A DNA stretch of 64,000 nucleotides from Amphibalanus amphitrite. Lineage: Eukaryota > Arthropoda > Thecostraca > Balanomorpha > Balanidae. The stretch spans positions 602,001-666,000 of the forward strand of contig NW_024881779.1 of NCBI RefSeq assembly GCF_019059575.1. The letters are read 5' to 3'. A program made the translations under genes and the position numbers. The notes beneath the pieces were generated by a model. That model had not been told where the DNA came from, did no database searches, and worked only from the letters and a program-made list of their open reading frames with translations. Positions 43,436 to 55,358 of the stretch are shown piece after piece. How positions within the stretch are numbered: position 1 is the first letter of the stretch; every line of letters starts with the position of its first letter.

Positions 43436-44304
43436 CTACAAAACGTTAGTATTTTTTGGAGGCGGTAATGCTCGGATGAACTGACCGTTATGGGTGGGTA
43501 TTCAACGTTGAATCAAGTAGGCTTGTAGCCCTCTGCCTATTGACTTCTAAGGGTTTTAGTAAAATTTATATAATATCTCATCTGAAATGCATTTTCACTC
43601 TCAGTCGTCGAAATTGAAAAATCATAAGCTTAGAAATCCGCGGACTTGACATATTATATTTTCTCGACGATTCGTTTCGTCTTGCCGTCATGTCAGCTAA
43701 TCATCCGCTGCTTCTCCTATTTTCACAGGTGCATTACCAGTCGTCTTTACCGTCGATACCGTTGAAGATTTTACCGTCGATCAGGGAGCACCCATTGCGC
43801 TGGCCGTTGCTGGCACTTTTTTATTTGTCACTAGCTATTAGTTATCTGCAGATATACATTAGCCACCTGTGCACCCGCTTACACTAGCTCTCATCATCTA
43901 GTTCTACGTATGTGTGTGTTTGTTTTAATTGAATTGCCAATGAATTCGGTAGACATGCTCCGCCCGCAAACATGTACCACATGATGCAGTCCACTGAATG
44001 TAGCAGTTAATCACTCGTAAAAAGCAGTCATGTTTTCGTATAGTGTAGGCATGCATATATGTAAGCATATGTTCACACTAATGAGCGATCCACACATGAT
44101 ATTGCATTTCCTGTTCAGTTATATTTTTAGCACTGGAACACGATGCTCATACACTGTGTTGTTATCTTTCTTTCTTTTCGCCTGCTCCTTCCTCCAACTT
44201 GTGTCTTTGAGTATTTCAGTCACATGCTCAAACGTTCTTAAATGCTCTCGCCATCGGTTTACGCATGCGTTGAAAACGGACATGTGTTGACCAAATTTAA
44301 CAAT
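43436..44304. other. Spacer or intron-like DNA
   Basis: Contains a splice-acceptor-like TTTTCACAG ending at 43,728 followed by an open frame, but no convincing coding sequence. Confidence 0.35.
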
Positions 44305-44404
44305 ATGCGGACAATGGATCGACTTCTTGAAGCCTGTGGACGTGATACACCTTCTCCATCACCATCAAGAGATCAACATTTTCGAAGATACTTGCGTACG
44401 GCTG
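44305..44404 (+). CDS. Possible small exon (weak)
   Basis: ATG at 44,305 opens a frame reading MDRLLEACGRDTPSPSPS and then RRYLRT, ending at a donor-like CTG/GTATGT at 44,404/44,405. An acceptor-like TTTTCAG ends at about 44,582 with a short frame after it. No domain is recognised. Splice-like sites are common by chance, so this is only a suggestion. Confidence 0.2.
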
Positions 44405-44833
44405 GTATGTATTCATATTTGAATGTCCATTGTCAACACGTTGCAGAATGCTTTACATTTTGTGTGATCATTTACTGTCCTCATTCCTATACACAATGCC
44501 AACATGTTTGTCATCGTCTTCATGTACCTATCTATTGGGATTGATGTTTGCGTTTACTGACAGACACTTGTCAACATTTTCAGTATAGTGTCCGGCGCAA
44601 TGCTGAATGCGACCTGTTATCTGTTGGATCTACTCTGTGAGCCAGAACCCCAGTGCAAGTGAGTTGTTTGTTACACCAGTGCCGGAGCACTCTGTAATAT
44701 GTGTAAGAGCCTGTGACTTTGTTTGCTTGGCTAACTAAACGCATACCTACGGAAAATCATTCCAACGTTGCTTTGGTTTTCAGTGTTTTACTGTATTTTT
44801 AAAGCAATGTCTACACATATCAATCAAATATAT

Positions 44834-44931
44834 CCCGCGCACCGACGGGGGGGGGGGGCGGATATCCGCCCCCCCCCTGAGGTTTTCCCACTATCTACGG
44901 TTTTCAGGTTTTCAGGAAAACCGAGCGCGGG
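44834..44931. mobile_element. 98-bp miniature of the TTAA family
   Basis: CCCGCGCACCGACGG at the left and GCGCGGG at the right, with G run, CGGATATCCG and C run at 44,847-44,877, identical in plan to the end of the element at 16,286-17,303. Both flanks read ATAT rather than TTAA, so it is either a non-canonical insertion or a mutated site. It consists of little more than the two element ends. Confidence 0.75.
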
Positions 44932-47788
44932 ATATTCTAAATGCTTTAATATGGTCCATTCCATAACCATCTAACCGAATTCCCGGTATAATTTTTTTTT
45001 CGCAAACCTTCTCCCTTGCTGGCAGTGGCACTGTTCGACTACAGCGCTGGACGTCGTCTACTTTTTGCTAGAAGCAAATGTCATCATCCGTCCATGAACT
45101 TCGGGCTGCTCACAACTATATTGCCTTGGCAAGTTCTTTGAGCACTTAATACTGGACTTGGGCTGCGAAAGCTAATGACAATTTGGGGAGCTTGATATTG
45201 CAATGGCTATTATGTGACGGTCCAATATAGCGAACAGCTCGACTATTCACCATTGTCAACGCTTATGATAGCTAAATATCATTTTGCTTGGTGTACATTC
45301 ATGTCTCGTTTCCTTTGTACCTCACCGGTCTTCCGTCCCCACAGGCTTCGGCTGCAGCACAAGCCACATTCATCGGCCCAATCATCAGTTATTCATCCTG
45401 CAAGTTTTAAGTCACTTCGTTGTGACCCGGACATCGTCATCTTTCAACGACTTCAAATGACTATTTCATTCATCATCGTCGATCAGACTCATCATGTAAA
45501 GACACTTCCATAATGCTATCTGCCATCTACGTTTGTGAATTGTGCAGGAAGCAAATATCAGGTTGTTATTAGCTGCGGGCTACTCAGTACCGACTGAACT
45601 ACTGGCAGTAGTGTGCGAGCACCTAATACTTGTATTGTGATACCAAAGCTAAAACGGATGATAGCTTAGCGCATAGCGCCCTACCGCTTTCCACACACAC
45701 ATAAACAAAACTTGACTTTGGGCATTAGCACAATGGCAAGATAAACAGGCAGTTTCGCTGTTTTTCACTGCTTTCATTGGCAGGTGTTACTGCTCATTCC
45801 CGTTTCATGTGATGTTAGAACAGCCTTCACCATAGTCTTGTTTTGTCCTTTGCCGTTTTCCATAGACATCCGATGCGACATGCACTCCAACGATCGGTCA
45901 GGCGCATCACCGTCAATCCGGTCGCCTGTTAATCAGTTCGTAATCACCGTCAGTCTTCGACATCTGTCAACACACTTATTCACATTATCGCCTTACTTTT
46001 GATCTTATCAATATGCAACAATGAGTGCAAAATGCATTGCAATATTGGATCAGTTGATGATGTATCGCAATGACACCGCGTCCTCACCTCACATCTGTTG
46101 TGCATACTTGATCACGAATGCCAGTTGTTATACGCAGATTCACATGGTGAAGTTTTACTCCGTTGACGTTTTCTTTCCATTCTTGTAGTCGATCAAGAGT
46201 GATTACAGTTGCACATGCGGCCTTACACATGCGTCCTTACATGCTATAGCTGATTGATATGTTGGACACATTGGTTCCTGTGACTCCAAGTAGTTCTGCA
46301 TTGGTATTGCTTCACTTTATATGTTCTACCCAAAGATCGTTTCTAGTTTTGTCTTGGCTTGCAGCTGTATGCCATGAACATACAGGGTACTGCGCATCTT
46401 TATCGTGACATTCCTGTAGTTTCGTCGCTTTCGCGGATGGTTAGGACCATGAGCTCAGTTGCAGATGCGTCCAGAAGCCACCGACATTTCTCCACTTCAA
46501 ATTCCTAGTCTCGGTTCTTATCCACATACCAACATGATTTGAACATTTCACACGTTTAGTGATGAAATGAACAGGTATCATCTACTACATTATATTTTCA
46601 TGTAAAGCACACTCCAGTCTGTGAAAAAAGAAAACCATTAGGAGCAACAATCATGCCTTAGACAGTATAGTTGCCATAGATATTACGTTGTGCAGCGGGC
46701 AGGCCGGTGCACGAAATGGCGAGTGTGAATGCAGGAATACGTGTGAAAAACTGCCTAGGTGTGGAGTGGCTGGTTTGTCTTCCGTTACATCGTAACGGGC
46801 TCTTGACGTAGTCTTTTTTAGTAACACCAATCATCTTTCGAACTTGAATTAACGTAATTGAAAGTTGGCTATCGCATTTGGAGCCAACTTATTTGCTAAT
46901 TGCGTCAAGGGCGGGCAGCGCGGTGCGTGGATGCCTTTTGGTAAAGCTCACGTCCTAATATACTATCCTGCCCTTACCAAGCGTGCATCCATGTTTCCTC
47001 CATCCGGCTCCTCGTGCCGCTGCCTGGAATATTAGCCTACGGCTAATATACCAAGAGATGGAAAACTTTTCGTTGGTATGGAATATGGATGCCTCGTGGT
47101 TCAACTGGTGATGTTCAAAACAAGTGTCCCGTGTGTCAGGTAGGTCTTACTTACTCACTTCCCGCTTAATTTTTTTTTCGGCCGCGTCCAGTGTCGCAGA
47201 AATCTATTTACCGTGATTCACAGTACACGTATTTATCGAGAACATTATGAACAGTGGCTTATTACTAGTGTCGGAGCGCCGGGAGACGCGAGCAATGACG
47301 TCATCGATGACTGTGACGTCAGCCAAAGGTGATTAAATACAAAATAATACAATCCATTTTCGACTGCTTTGCTCTGTAACGCCATTTTCAGGCTGGTGGA
47401 TTACATAAATCGGAAACCATAGATAGACGCACGAGACACATTACTTACATTACAGGCTTTCCAGGTGTGTAATGTGTATGCATATGGAGACATATGTGGT
47501 CACCTTGCATACCTGAGGGGAGTTTTTTTAATGCTTCATGGCTGCTGCTGGACTTGTAATGATAAATACCCCAATATAATTATTCTTAGATTGTATGCCT
47601 CCAAATGTATGTATGTAGCTACTACTTACAACTGCATGTGAACGCTAAGGGGTTGTGCCACGTGTTGAAATCAGACACGAACTCAAAATGTCGGCAAAAC
47701 AACCTCTACCTGGCACACCACTGCTGCGCTACTTTTTATCTGATGCATAGTAAATCTATCTTACCTCTTGCTCAAAAGAAAATAATTA
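44932..47788. other. Mostly unique DNA with scattered splice-like signals
   Basis: Acceptor-like CCGTCCCCACAG ends at 45,344 and CTTTCATTGGCAG near 45,783, each followed by open frames of 70-100 codons without known domains. An 8-bp stem hairpin TATTAGCC-TAC-GGCTAATA lies at 47,030-47,048. TGACGTCA-like sites occur near 47,300. No gene can be called. Confidence 0.4.
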
Positions 47789-48091
47789 CCTACAGGACTT
47801 GTCAATGTTAAAGCTGCTCGGATGTGAGTATATGACACGCAACCGTGCGGCGAGACCCTGGCGTAAAAATACGTCCATTCCGTTCAATAAACGCTCGATC
47901 ATGACCCTGACCGTGTCCAGTGCAGCAACATTTGCGGCTACTAGCACTCCGTTTTCATGGTTACTGATTAGCAGGTTCGGGAGTGTCGACTTGCGAACTG
48001 CGCTAGCAGACACATACGCCTTCCATTGAATAGGATCCAGAATATCGTTAAGTAGGAAATATGATTTGACGGTAATCGTGGCGCTTTTGTT
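47789..48091 (-). CDS. Candidate exon of an unidentified host gene
   Basis: The minus strand is open for about 100 codons from 48,091, reading for example DPIQWKAYVSASAVRKST, then MIERLLNGMDVFLRQGLAARL. It reaches a consensus 5' splice site, TGTAG/GTAATT, just before the in-frame TAA at 47,786-47,788. Composition is protein-like with no repeats. The acceptor side is unclear; a weak AAAAG lies near the upstream limit. It may belong to the same transcript as 43,209-43,435, but no intervening exons were identified and no family is recognised. Confidence 0.38.
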
Positions 48092-48179
48092 TCAGTGGCT
48101 GAATGACAGCGACATCTATAACTCAGGCTGCACTCAGAGCCCGAGTCTGAGTTTGGCTAAAAAAATCGCCCATAAAAAA

Positions 48180-48526
48180 TTCTCCCATCGGCCGCCCGCC
48201 GCGATACGGGTGACTTTGTTTTTGCGTCGTTTTCAGTATAAGGTTTATTTTCGGTTGGCGGCGGCCGGGCGCATTTTTGCGGTTTTTGCGTTTGACGGTG
48301 GGCGGCCGTTTTTTGCGGCGTTTTGCGGTTAGCGGCGGGCGTGCGTGCGATGCGGGCGGTTTTGCGGCGGCGGTGTTTGGCGGCGGGCGGGTAGCACAAC
48401 CACTCCGGTTTGCACGTGCAAGGCTCATCCTCTCGTTTGGCGGCGGGCGTTTTTGCGGCGTTACAAAGGTGCTTGCTCAAACAACCTGCGGTCCCGCGAT
48501 GCGGAGCCCAGCATCGCAGATGCTGG
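48180..48526 (+). mobile_element. HINE-like 3' tail with complete terminal hairpin
   Basis: GC-rich GGCGGGCGG/TTTGCGG repeat (about 48,190-48,395), then the tail block GCACGTGCAAGGCTCATCC, right inverted repeat at 48,477-48,492 and the full 34-nt terminus ending at 48,526 before a T. There is no head directly upstream; the nearest same-orientation head without its own tail is at 17,436. Confidence 0.85.
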
Positions 48527-48718
48527 TACTTGAAGTGGGCGCAAAATGACCTCGCCGTCGGCGCGCCCCTAACCCCCAACAAACAAACAGAGGTTACTTG
48601 AAGTGACCTGGTGACCTGATCTTGAATGACCTTGGTCTGAAATTTTTACAACACGTGTTGAATTGATGGATGATGGAGCGCCGCCGTTTTTTAGGTATCC
48701 GCGAAAAAAACGCAGGAT
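48527..48718. other. Short AGGTCA-type spacer
   Basis: About 190 bp with GTGACCTGGTGACCTG and CGTCGGCGCGCC, resembling a fragment of the TTAA-family DNA. It separates the tail at 48,526 from the next head. Confidence 0.5.
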
Positions 48719-50596
48719 AACCGCAGGTTGTTTGAAAAGACAAACACTATTCGTTAGAATTGTGTTTTTCTATTGAAAAACAACCGGAGCGGTCCTTCTC
48801 CGGGCTATGTTTTGCAAGTCTGGCCGCGAATCAGTACAACTTGACCGGGGCCTAAACGAATCGCTCAATCTTGGTAAAAATTTCAGGGTATGGGCTCCCG
48901 CAGGCGATCTACCTGATGGCACCGGTCGCTAGTCGCTCAGAATTCTTTTGCGCGTGGCACGTGCGATTCCATTTTCCCCATGTTAAGTCAACGGGGTTTT
49001 GGACACTTTTTGCGCGATCGCGAATAGCGGGAAAAATCGCAGGTCAAGGTATGATTTGCTGCACACCATTTTATGGCCGACACGTTCAGGTACACGCCCC
49101 TGTGTACCGTATACCCGTAAGAAGTCGATATTTCTTGTAGTACGACTTTGAAGTCGAACTTTTTTCGCTCCCCATGTTAAGTCAATAGGCGTTTTTGCAG
49201 AGACATTTTCATTCGCTCATTGTACGAAATTATATGATACGATTTTGTTTAAACTTTCAGGACCTGTTGAGAAGAGACCATAGAACATGTTGTTATGCTT
49301 CGTTAAGCTGTCAGAATTCGTTTGCTCTTTTTAAGCTCATTTAAAAATGAAAATTTTTAACATGGAAAGTCAATGGGAGCGTCTTTGGTGCTTAATAACT
49401 TTGTACGTTGAAGATATATTTAAGTGAAAAGTTGATAGGATATACAACTTTTGATGCTCTTTCCAATGATATATAGAGCGTTATTGCACGTTGTGCCGTT
49501 TTTGAGAAATTTAGTAAAAAAGCACGACATTACCGAGATTTGAGCTCACACCTATATATGGTCTTGCTCAGACAGTATACGAACAGGTGACGGGGATACC
49601 TCCCATTGAAGGATGCGATTTAATGCTAAATATTAGCGGCCGGCCTCCGTGGGGACGTTTTTGTACGACTTATATCTCCGCAGGAAGGGGACCGATACAC
49701 TTGCGGTTTTTTGTGTGGGGTAGCGTATACCCATCTTAGAAGTATTTTACTATGGACGATGCATGCGGGTGACCCCTACTGCACGTGACACGTGTAATAC
49801 GGAGAGGTGTCAGTTTTGTAATAAGTGCAATAACTCGGCAATTACTGGGCCGATTGCGCTGAAGCTTGGCATGGAGGTAGTCACCTACCAGGCGATCCAT
49901 TTTCATGTGCCACGGTAGGAGTGCCGCTGCACGTGCGCACGTGCAGGGTGACGCTTCCAGATCTCGTGACCGGCCGGGCCGATTGAGTTCAAATTTGGCA
50001 CACCGCCAGAGACCACGTAGTAGGGTGCCTTGCACAGATCAGTTGGGTCCCAGGTTGCACGTGCGCACGTGCAGGGTGACGCTTCCAGATCTCAGGAACG
50101 GCCGGGCCGATTGCATTCAAATTTGGCACACCTTTAGAGACCGATCAGTAGGGTGCCGTGCGCAAGTCAGTTAGTATGTATTTTCATGTGTCACGGATGG
50201 GTGCAGCTGCACGTGCCCACGTGCAGGGTGACACTTTCAGATCTCGAGAACGGCCGGGCCGATTGAGCTCAAATTTGGTACACCTCTAGAGACCGGCGAA
50301 TAGGGTGCCGTGCAAAAGTCAGATGGTACCATTTTGCACGTGCGCACGTGCAGGGTATCGCTTCCAGATCTCGTAAATGGCCGGGTCGATTGCACTCAAA
50401 TTTGGCACACCGCTAGAGACCGGTTAGCAGAGTGCAGTGCACGTCAGTTCGTAGCACACCCACTCCGATCTGCACGTGCAAGGCTCATCCTCTCGTTTGG
50501 CGGGTGGCGCTTTTGCGGCGTTACAGAGGTGCTTGCTCAAACAACCTGCGGTCCCGCGATGCGGAGCCCAGCATCGTAGCACACCGACTCCGGTCT
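48719..50596 (+). mobile_element. HINE-like element, copy 9 (tail clipped)
   Basis: Intact head and a four-unit GCACGTGC array at 49,929, 50,057, 50,209 and 50,336 (spacings 128, 152 and 127 bp). Right inverted repeat at 50,537-50,552. Only 24 of 34 terminal nucleotides follow (to GCATCG at 50,576). Then 19 nt, TAGCACACCGACTCCGGTC, repeat a segment normally found upstream of the tail, suggesting a template jump. Confidence 0.87.
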
Positions 50597-52045
50597 AACC
50601 GCAGGTTGTTTGAAAAGACAAACACTATTCGTTAGAATTGTGTTTTTCTATTGAAAAACAACCGGAGCGGTCGTTCTCCGGGCTATGTTTTGCAAGTCTG
50701 GCAGCGAATTGGGGCAACTTGGGTGGGGCCTAGACGAAATGTACAATCTTCGTAAAAAGTTCAGTGTATGGGCTCCCGCAGGCGATCTACCTGATGGCAC
50801 CGGTCGCTACTCGCTTAAAACCTCGTGGCACGTGGCACGTGCGATTCCATTTTCCCCATGTTAAGTCAACGGGGTTTTGGACACTTTTTGCGCCATCGGG
50901 AATGGCGGAAAAACGAGCCAAGAAAGGGGTGGTTTTCATCCCAGCATTTTATGGCAAACACGTTTGGGTACACGCTAGTGTGCGCTGTATACCCCTCAGA
51001 ATCTCGGAACGTGTCTTTGCACGAGGTCAAAGTTGGAATTTTGCTGTGTCCCATGTTAAGTCAATGGACGGCGATGTCGAGACTTTGCAGAGACATTTTC
51101 ATTCGATCTTTGTACAAAATTTTAGAGATAGATTTCGCCCAAACTCTTATATCTTGTAGAGAAAGGATCACAGTACATGCTGGTATGCTTCGTTAAGCTG
51201 GCAGAAATCGTTTTTCGTGCGCACGTGCAGGCTGACGCTTCCATATCTCAAGAACGGCTGGACCGACTGTGCTCAAATTTGGCATACCACTAGAGACTGG
51301 TTAGTAGGGTGCCGTGCAAAAGGTAAGTATGTATTTTCATGTGCCGCTGTTGGGGTGCAGCTGCACGTGCGCACGTGTAGGTGTCGTTACACCGTTAGGG
51401 CTCGGCGAGTAGGGTGCCGTGCACAAGTCAGATGGGACCCAGTTTGCACGTGCGCACGTGCAGGCTGACGCTTCCATATCTCAAGAACGGCTGGACCGAC
51501 TGTGCTCAAATTTGGCATACCACTAGAGACTAGTTAGTAGGGTGCCGTGCACAAGTCAGTAAGTATGTATTTTCATGTGCCGCGGTTGGGGTGCAGCTGC
51601 ACGTGCGCACGTGTAGGGGTCGTTTTCCGATCTTGGAAACGGCTGGGCCGATTCAGATTAAATTTGGTACATCGTTAGAAACCGGCGAATAGAGTGCCGT
51701 GCAAAAGTCATTTGGGGCCCAGGCTATACGTGCGCACGCGCAGGGTGTCGCTTCCAGATCTCGAAAACGGCCGGGTCGATTGCACTCAAATTTGGCACAC
51801 CGCTATAGACCGGCGAATAGGGTGCCGTGCACGTCAGTCCGTAGCACACCGACTCCGGTCTGCACGTGCAAGGCTCATCCTCTCGTTTGGCGGCGGGCGT
51901 TTTTGCTGCGTTTACAAAGGTGCTTGCTCAAACAACCTGCGGTCCCGCGATGCGGAGCCCAGCATCGCAGATGCTGGGTTTACAAAGGTGCTTGCTCAAA
52001 CAACCTGCGGTCCCGCGATGCGGAGCCCAGCATCGCAGATGCTGG
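50597..52045 (+). mobile_element. HINE-like element, copy 10 (duplicated tail module)
   Basis: Head at 50,597, GAGCCAAGAAAGG-type body, then an early switch at about 51,217 into the GCACGTGC repeat array. The terminal 68-bp module, containing the right inverted repeat and hairpin, occurs twice in tandem: 51,910-51,977 and 51,978-52,045. Confidence 0.88.
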
Positions 52046-52047
52046 GT

Positions 52048-52232
52048 AACCGCAGGTTGTTTGAAAAGACAAACACTATTCGTTAGAATTGTGTTTTTCT
52101 ATTGAAAAACAACCGGAGCGGTCCGTCTCCGGGCTATGTTTTGCAAGTCTGGCCGCGAATCGAGACAAGTTGAGCCTCTCCTAAACGAATCCCTCAATCT
52201 TCGTAAAAATTTCAGGGTATGGGCTCCCGCAT
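52048..52232 (+). mobile_element. HINE-like head-only fragment
   Basis: About 185 bp from AACCGCAGG to GGGCTCCCGCA, then the next head after a T. No body or tail. Confidence 0.8.
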
Positions 52233-52283
52233 AACCGCAGGTTGTTTGAAAAGACAAACACTATTCGTTAGAATTGTGTTTTT
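52233..52283 (+). mobile_element. 51-bp HINE-like head module
   Basis: Exactly the first 51 nt of the head, ending GTGTTTTT, followed at once by a complete head. The break is at the same head position where the copies at 5,348 and 58,424 begin. Confidence 0.8.
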
Positions 52284-55200
52284 AACCGCAGGTTGTTTGA
52301 AAAGACAAACACTATTCGTTAGAATTGTGTTTTTCTATTGAAAAACAACCGGAGCGGTCCGTCTCCGGGCTATGTTTTGCAAGTCTGGCAGCGAATCGAG
52401 ACATTTTGGGTGGGGCCTAAACGTGCATTGCGATTTTCGTAAAAAGTTCAGTGTATGGGCTCTCGGGGGCGATCTACCTGATGGCACCGGTCGCTACTCG
52501 CTTAAAACCTCGTGGCACGTGGCACGTGCGATTCCATTTTTCCCATAGTAAGTCAATGGGGGTTTGGGACACTTTTTGCGCAATCGCGAATAGCGGGAAA
52601 ACGAGCCAAGGAAGGGGTGGTTTTCATCCCAGCATTTTATGGCAAACACGTTTGGGTACACGCTAGTGTGCGCCGTATACCCCTCAGAACTTCGTAACGT
52701 GTCTTTGCACGAGGTCAAAGTTGAACTTTTTTCGCTCCCCATGTTAAGTCAATGGGCGTTTTTGCAGAGACTTTTTCATTCGCTCATTGTACAAAATTAT
52801 ATGATACGATTTTGTTTAAACTTTCAGGACTTGTTGAGAAAAGACCATAGAACATGTTGTTATGCTTCTTTAAGCTGTGCAAATTCGTTTGTTCTTTTTA
52901 GGCTCGTTTAAAAATGAAAAATTTTAACATGGAAAGTAAATGGGAGCGTCTTTGCTGCTTAATAACTTTTTACAGTTGAGATATATTTAAGTGAAAAGTT
53001 GATAGGTTATACAACTTTTGATGCTCTTTCCAATGATATATACAACTTTATTGCACGTGGTGCCGTTTTTGAGAAATATAGTAAAAAAGCACGACATTAC
53101 CGAGATTTGAGCTCAGACCTATATCGTTACGGTGTCAGGCGGACACGAGGACAGGTGGCGCCGCCGCCGCCCGCATAGCGGCGGGAATGTGAACTAACCT
53201 GTTTACCAGAGGGGTGTTCACGGGCACCGCACACTGCTGCGTGCGCTGTGTGCGGTGCGTCCAGCAGGCGTGGGGGTAGGGGATGGGTAGGCGGTTCTGA
53301 CGTCACGGCTGCGTGCGGTGGACGGTCCGCTGTGGCCAGTCCCGACCGGCCACAGCGATCGCTGTGTGCGGTGACGGAAGGCTGACGTAGGGACGCAGTG
53401 GGCGGAGCTTGGAGGCTGTGTGCGGTCCGACCGCACACAGGGCCCGTGAACAGCCCTCTGATCTATGGTATGGTACCATCGGGGGACCGGCCGCCGTCGG
53501 CACCATTTCGGGACTTTGCATCGCAATAAAAGGCTTATTTACAATTGAAAATGGACTAGCGAGAGTCGTTATGGAATCAGAATTTGATGCTCTACAAAAC
53601 TAGGCTATTTTCATTGTGATGGCATCACAGACTACACCGCTAAACCCAATAAAGCAGATTTATGTCGCGTCATCGATGATTACATATAATGTTTCTTTGA
53701 TATATATGTAGTCGGGTCTTTCAGCTGCGTCCCTCCCCTCCCTCGCCGCGCCGGCGGGTCGGCCATCCGCGGCTTGCCGCCCGCCGGCTGCTGGCCGGTC
53801 AGCTGGCCGGTCAGCTGGTCGCCCGCGGCTGTCGGTGCAGTGCGGGATGCCTACTTGCGGGGGGCCGTCGTGGCGGCGGCCCGGGTGGACTGGGCGAGCA
53901 GTGAGTTGGGGAGCGCTGCGCTGTCGGTGCTCTAGTTTGTATTGCGTTCGCATGATACGGCTTGAGCCAATACAGAGTGAACTGATTGAGCTGAGCAAGT
54001 CTTTATATACATTGAAAAGTAAAGCACTTTTTACTGCATCTACGGTGAGATGCTAGATAAAATTTATGGTCTAATGGTACCCATTACTTAACAATTAAGT
54101 GAATCATTTCGTCGCTAAACTCTCGTAAATTCGTATGTCCGCCTCACTATGGAGTTTGGACCGTAACGTATGGCCTTTGCTCAGACAGTATACGAACAGG
54201 TGACGGGGATACCTCCCATAGAAGGATGCGACACGATTTTACTGCTAAATAGCGGCCGGCCGCCGTGGGGACGTTTTTGTACGACTTATATCTCGGCAAC
54301 CACTGGGCTGATACACGTGCGGTTTTTTGTGTGGGGTAGCTTTTTCCCTTCTTTCACATAGTGTGCTACTCTCGATGCATATGGGTGACCCCTAACGCAC
54401 GTTCCACGTGCAAAGCCAAGAGGTGCCTGTTTTGTAATAAGCGCAATAGCTCGCGGTAATTACTGGGCCGATTGCGCTAAAACTTGGCATGGAGGTAGAC
54501 ACTTTCCAGGCGATGCATTTCCATGTGTCTTGGTAGGGGTGCAACTGCACGTGCGCACGTGCAGGGTGACGCTTCCAGATCTCGAGAACGGCTGGACCGA
54601 TTGTGTTCAAATTTGGCATAACGCTTGATACCGATCAGTAGGTTGCAGTCATTTAGTATGTATTTCCATGTGCCACGATTGGGGTGCAACTGCACGTGCG
54701 CACGTGCAGGGTGACGCTTCCAGATCTCGAGAACGGCCGGGCCGATTGAGTTCAAATTTGGTACACCGCTAGAGACCGATTAGTAGGGTGCCGACTGCCG
54801 TGCGCAAGTCAGTTTGGACCCATCTTGCACGTGCGCACGTGCAGGGTGACGCTTCCAGATCTCAAGAACGGCTGGACCGATTGCACTCAAATTCGGCAAA
54901 CATCTAGAGATCGATCAGTAGGGTGCCGTGCACAAGTCAGTTAGTATGTATTTCCATGTGTCACGGTTGAGATGCAACTGCACGTGCGCACGTGGAGGGG
55001 TCGTTTCAAGATCTTGAAAACGGCTGGGCCGATTGAGCTCGAATTTGGTACACCGCTAGAGACCGGCGAATAGGGTCCCATGCACAATGCAATTGGACAC
55101 AGCTTGCACGTGCGCACGTGCAGGGTGACGCTTCCAGATCTCGAAAATGGCCGAGCCGATTACACTCAAATTTGGCACACCGCTATAGATCAGCGAGTAG

Positions 55201-55357
55201 GGTGCCGTGCACGTCAGTTTGTAGCACACCGACTCCGGTCTGCACGTGCAAGGCTCATCCTCTCGTTTGGCGGCGGGCGTTTTTGCTGCGTTTACAAAGG
55301 TGCTTGCTCAAACAACCTGCGGTCCCGCGATGCGGAGCCCAGCATCGCAGATGCTGG
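52284..55357 (+). mobile_element. HINE-like element, copy 13 (complete, with 1,044-bp insert)
   Basis: Complete head and complete tail ending at 55,357. The body carries an insert at 53,125-54,168, and a GCACGTGC array runs at about 54,540-55,130. It is nearly identical to the next copy, including the insert, so the two form a recent head-to-tail duplication with an offset of about 3.07 kb. Confidence 0.9.
53125..54168. mobile_element. Palindrome-rich insert with CGTTACGGT termini
   Basis: Ends CGTTACGGT and ACCGTAACG, with GGCGGAC/GTCCGCC a little further in. The flanking TAT on both sides may be a 3-bp target duplication; sibling copies read CTATATATGG here. Inside are a 12-bp stem palindrome at 53,416-53,440, a 16-bp perfect palindrome CACAGCGATCGCTGTG at 53,351-53,366, and a 10-bp stem at 53,329-53,357. 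The open frames are GC-rich and overlap on both strands; none shows a domain. The superfamily is uncertain. Confidence 0.75.
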
Positions 55358-55358
55358 T

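Noticed and set aside
48066-48601. Frames through the HINE tail and GC tract
   Set aside because: They are read through repeats, and similar frames recur wherever the tail occurs.
49925-50450. CRISPR-like array of regularly spaced repeats
   Set aside because: Units are 127-152 bp and related along their full length; there are no unique spacers and no cas genes, and the setting is eukaryotic.
53127-53526. Minus-strand frames of about 100 codons, repeated at 56,201-56,600
   Set aside because: They derive from the GC-rich palindromic insert and overlap in several frames; duplication with the host element explains their recurrence.
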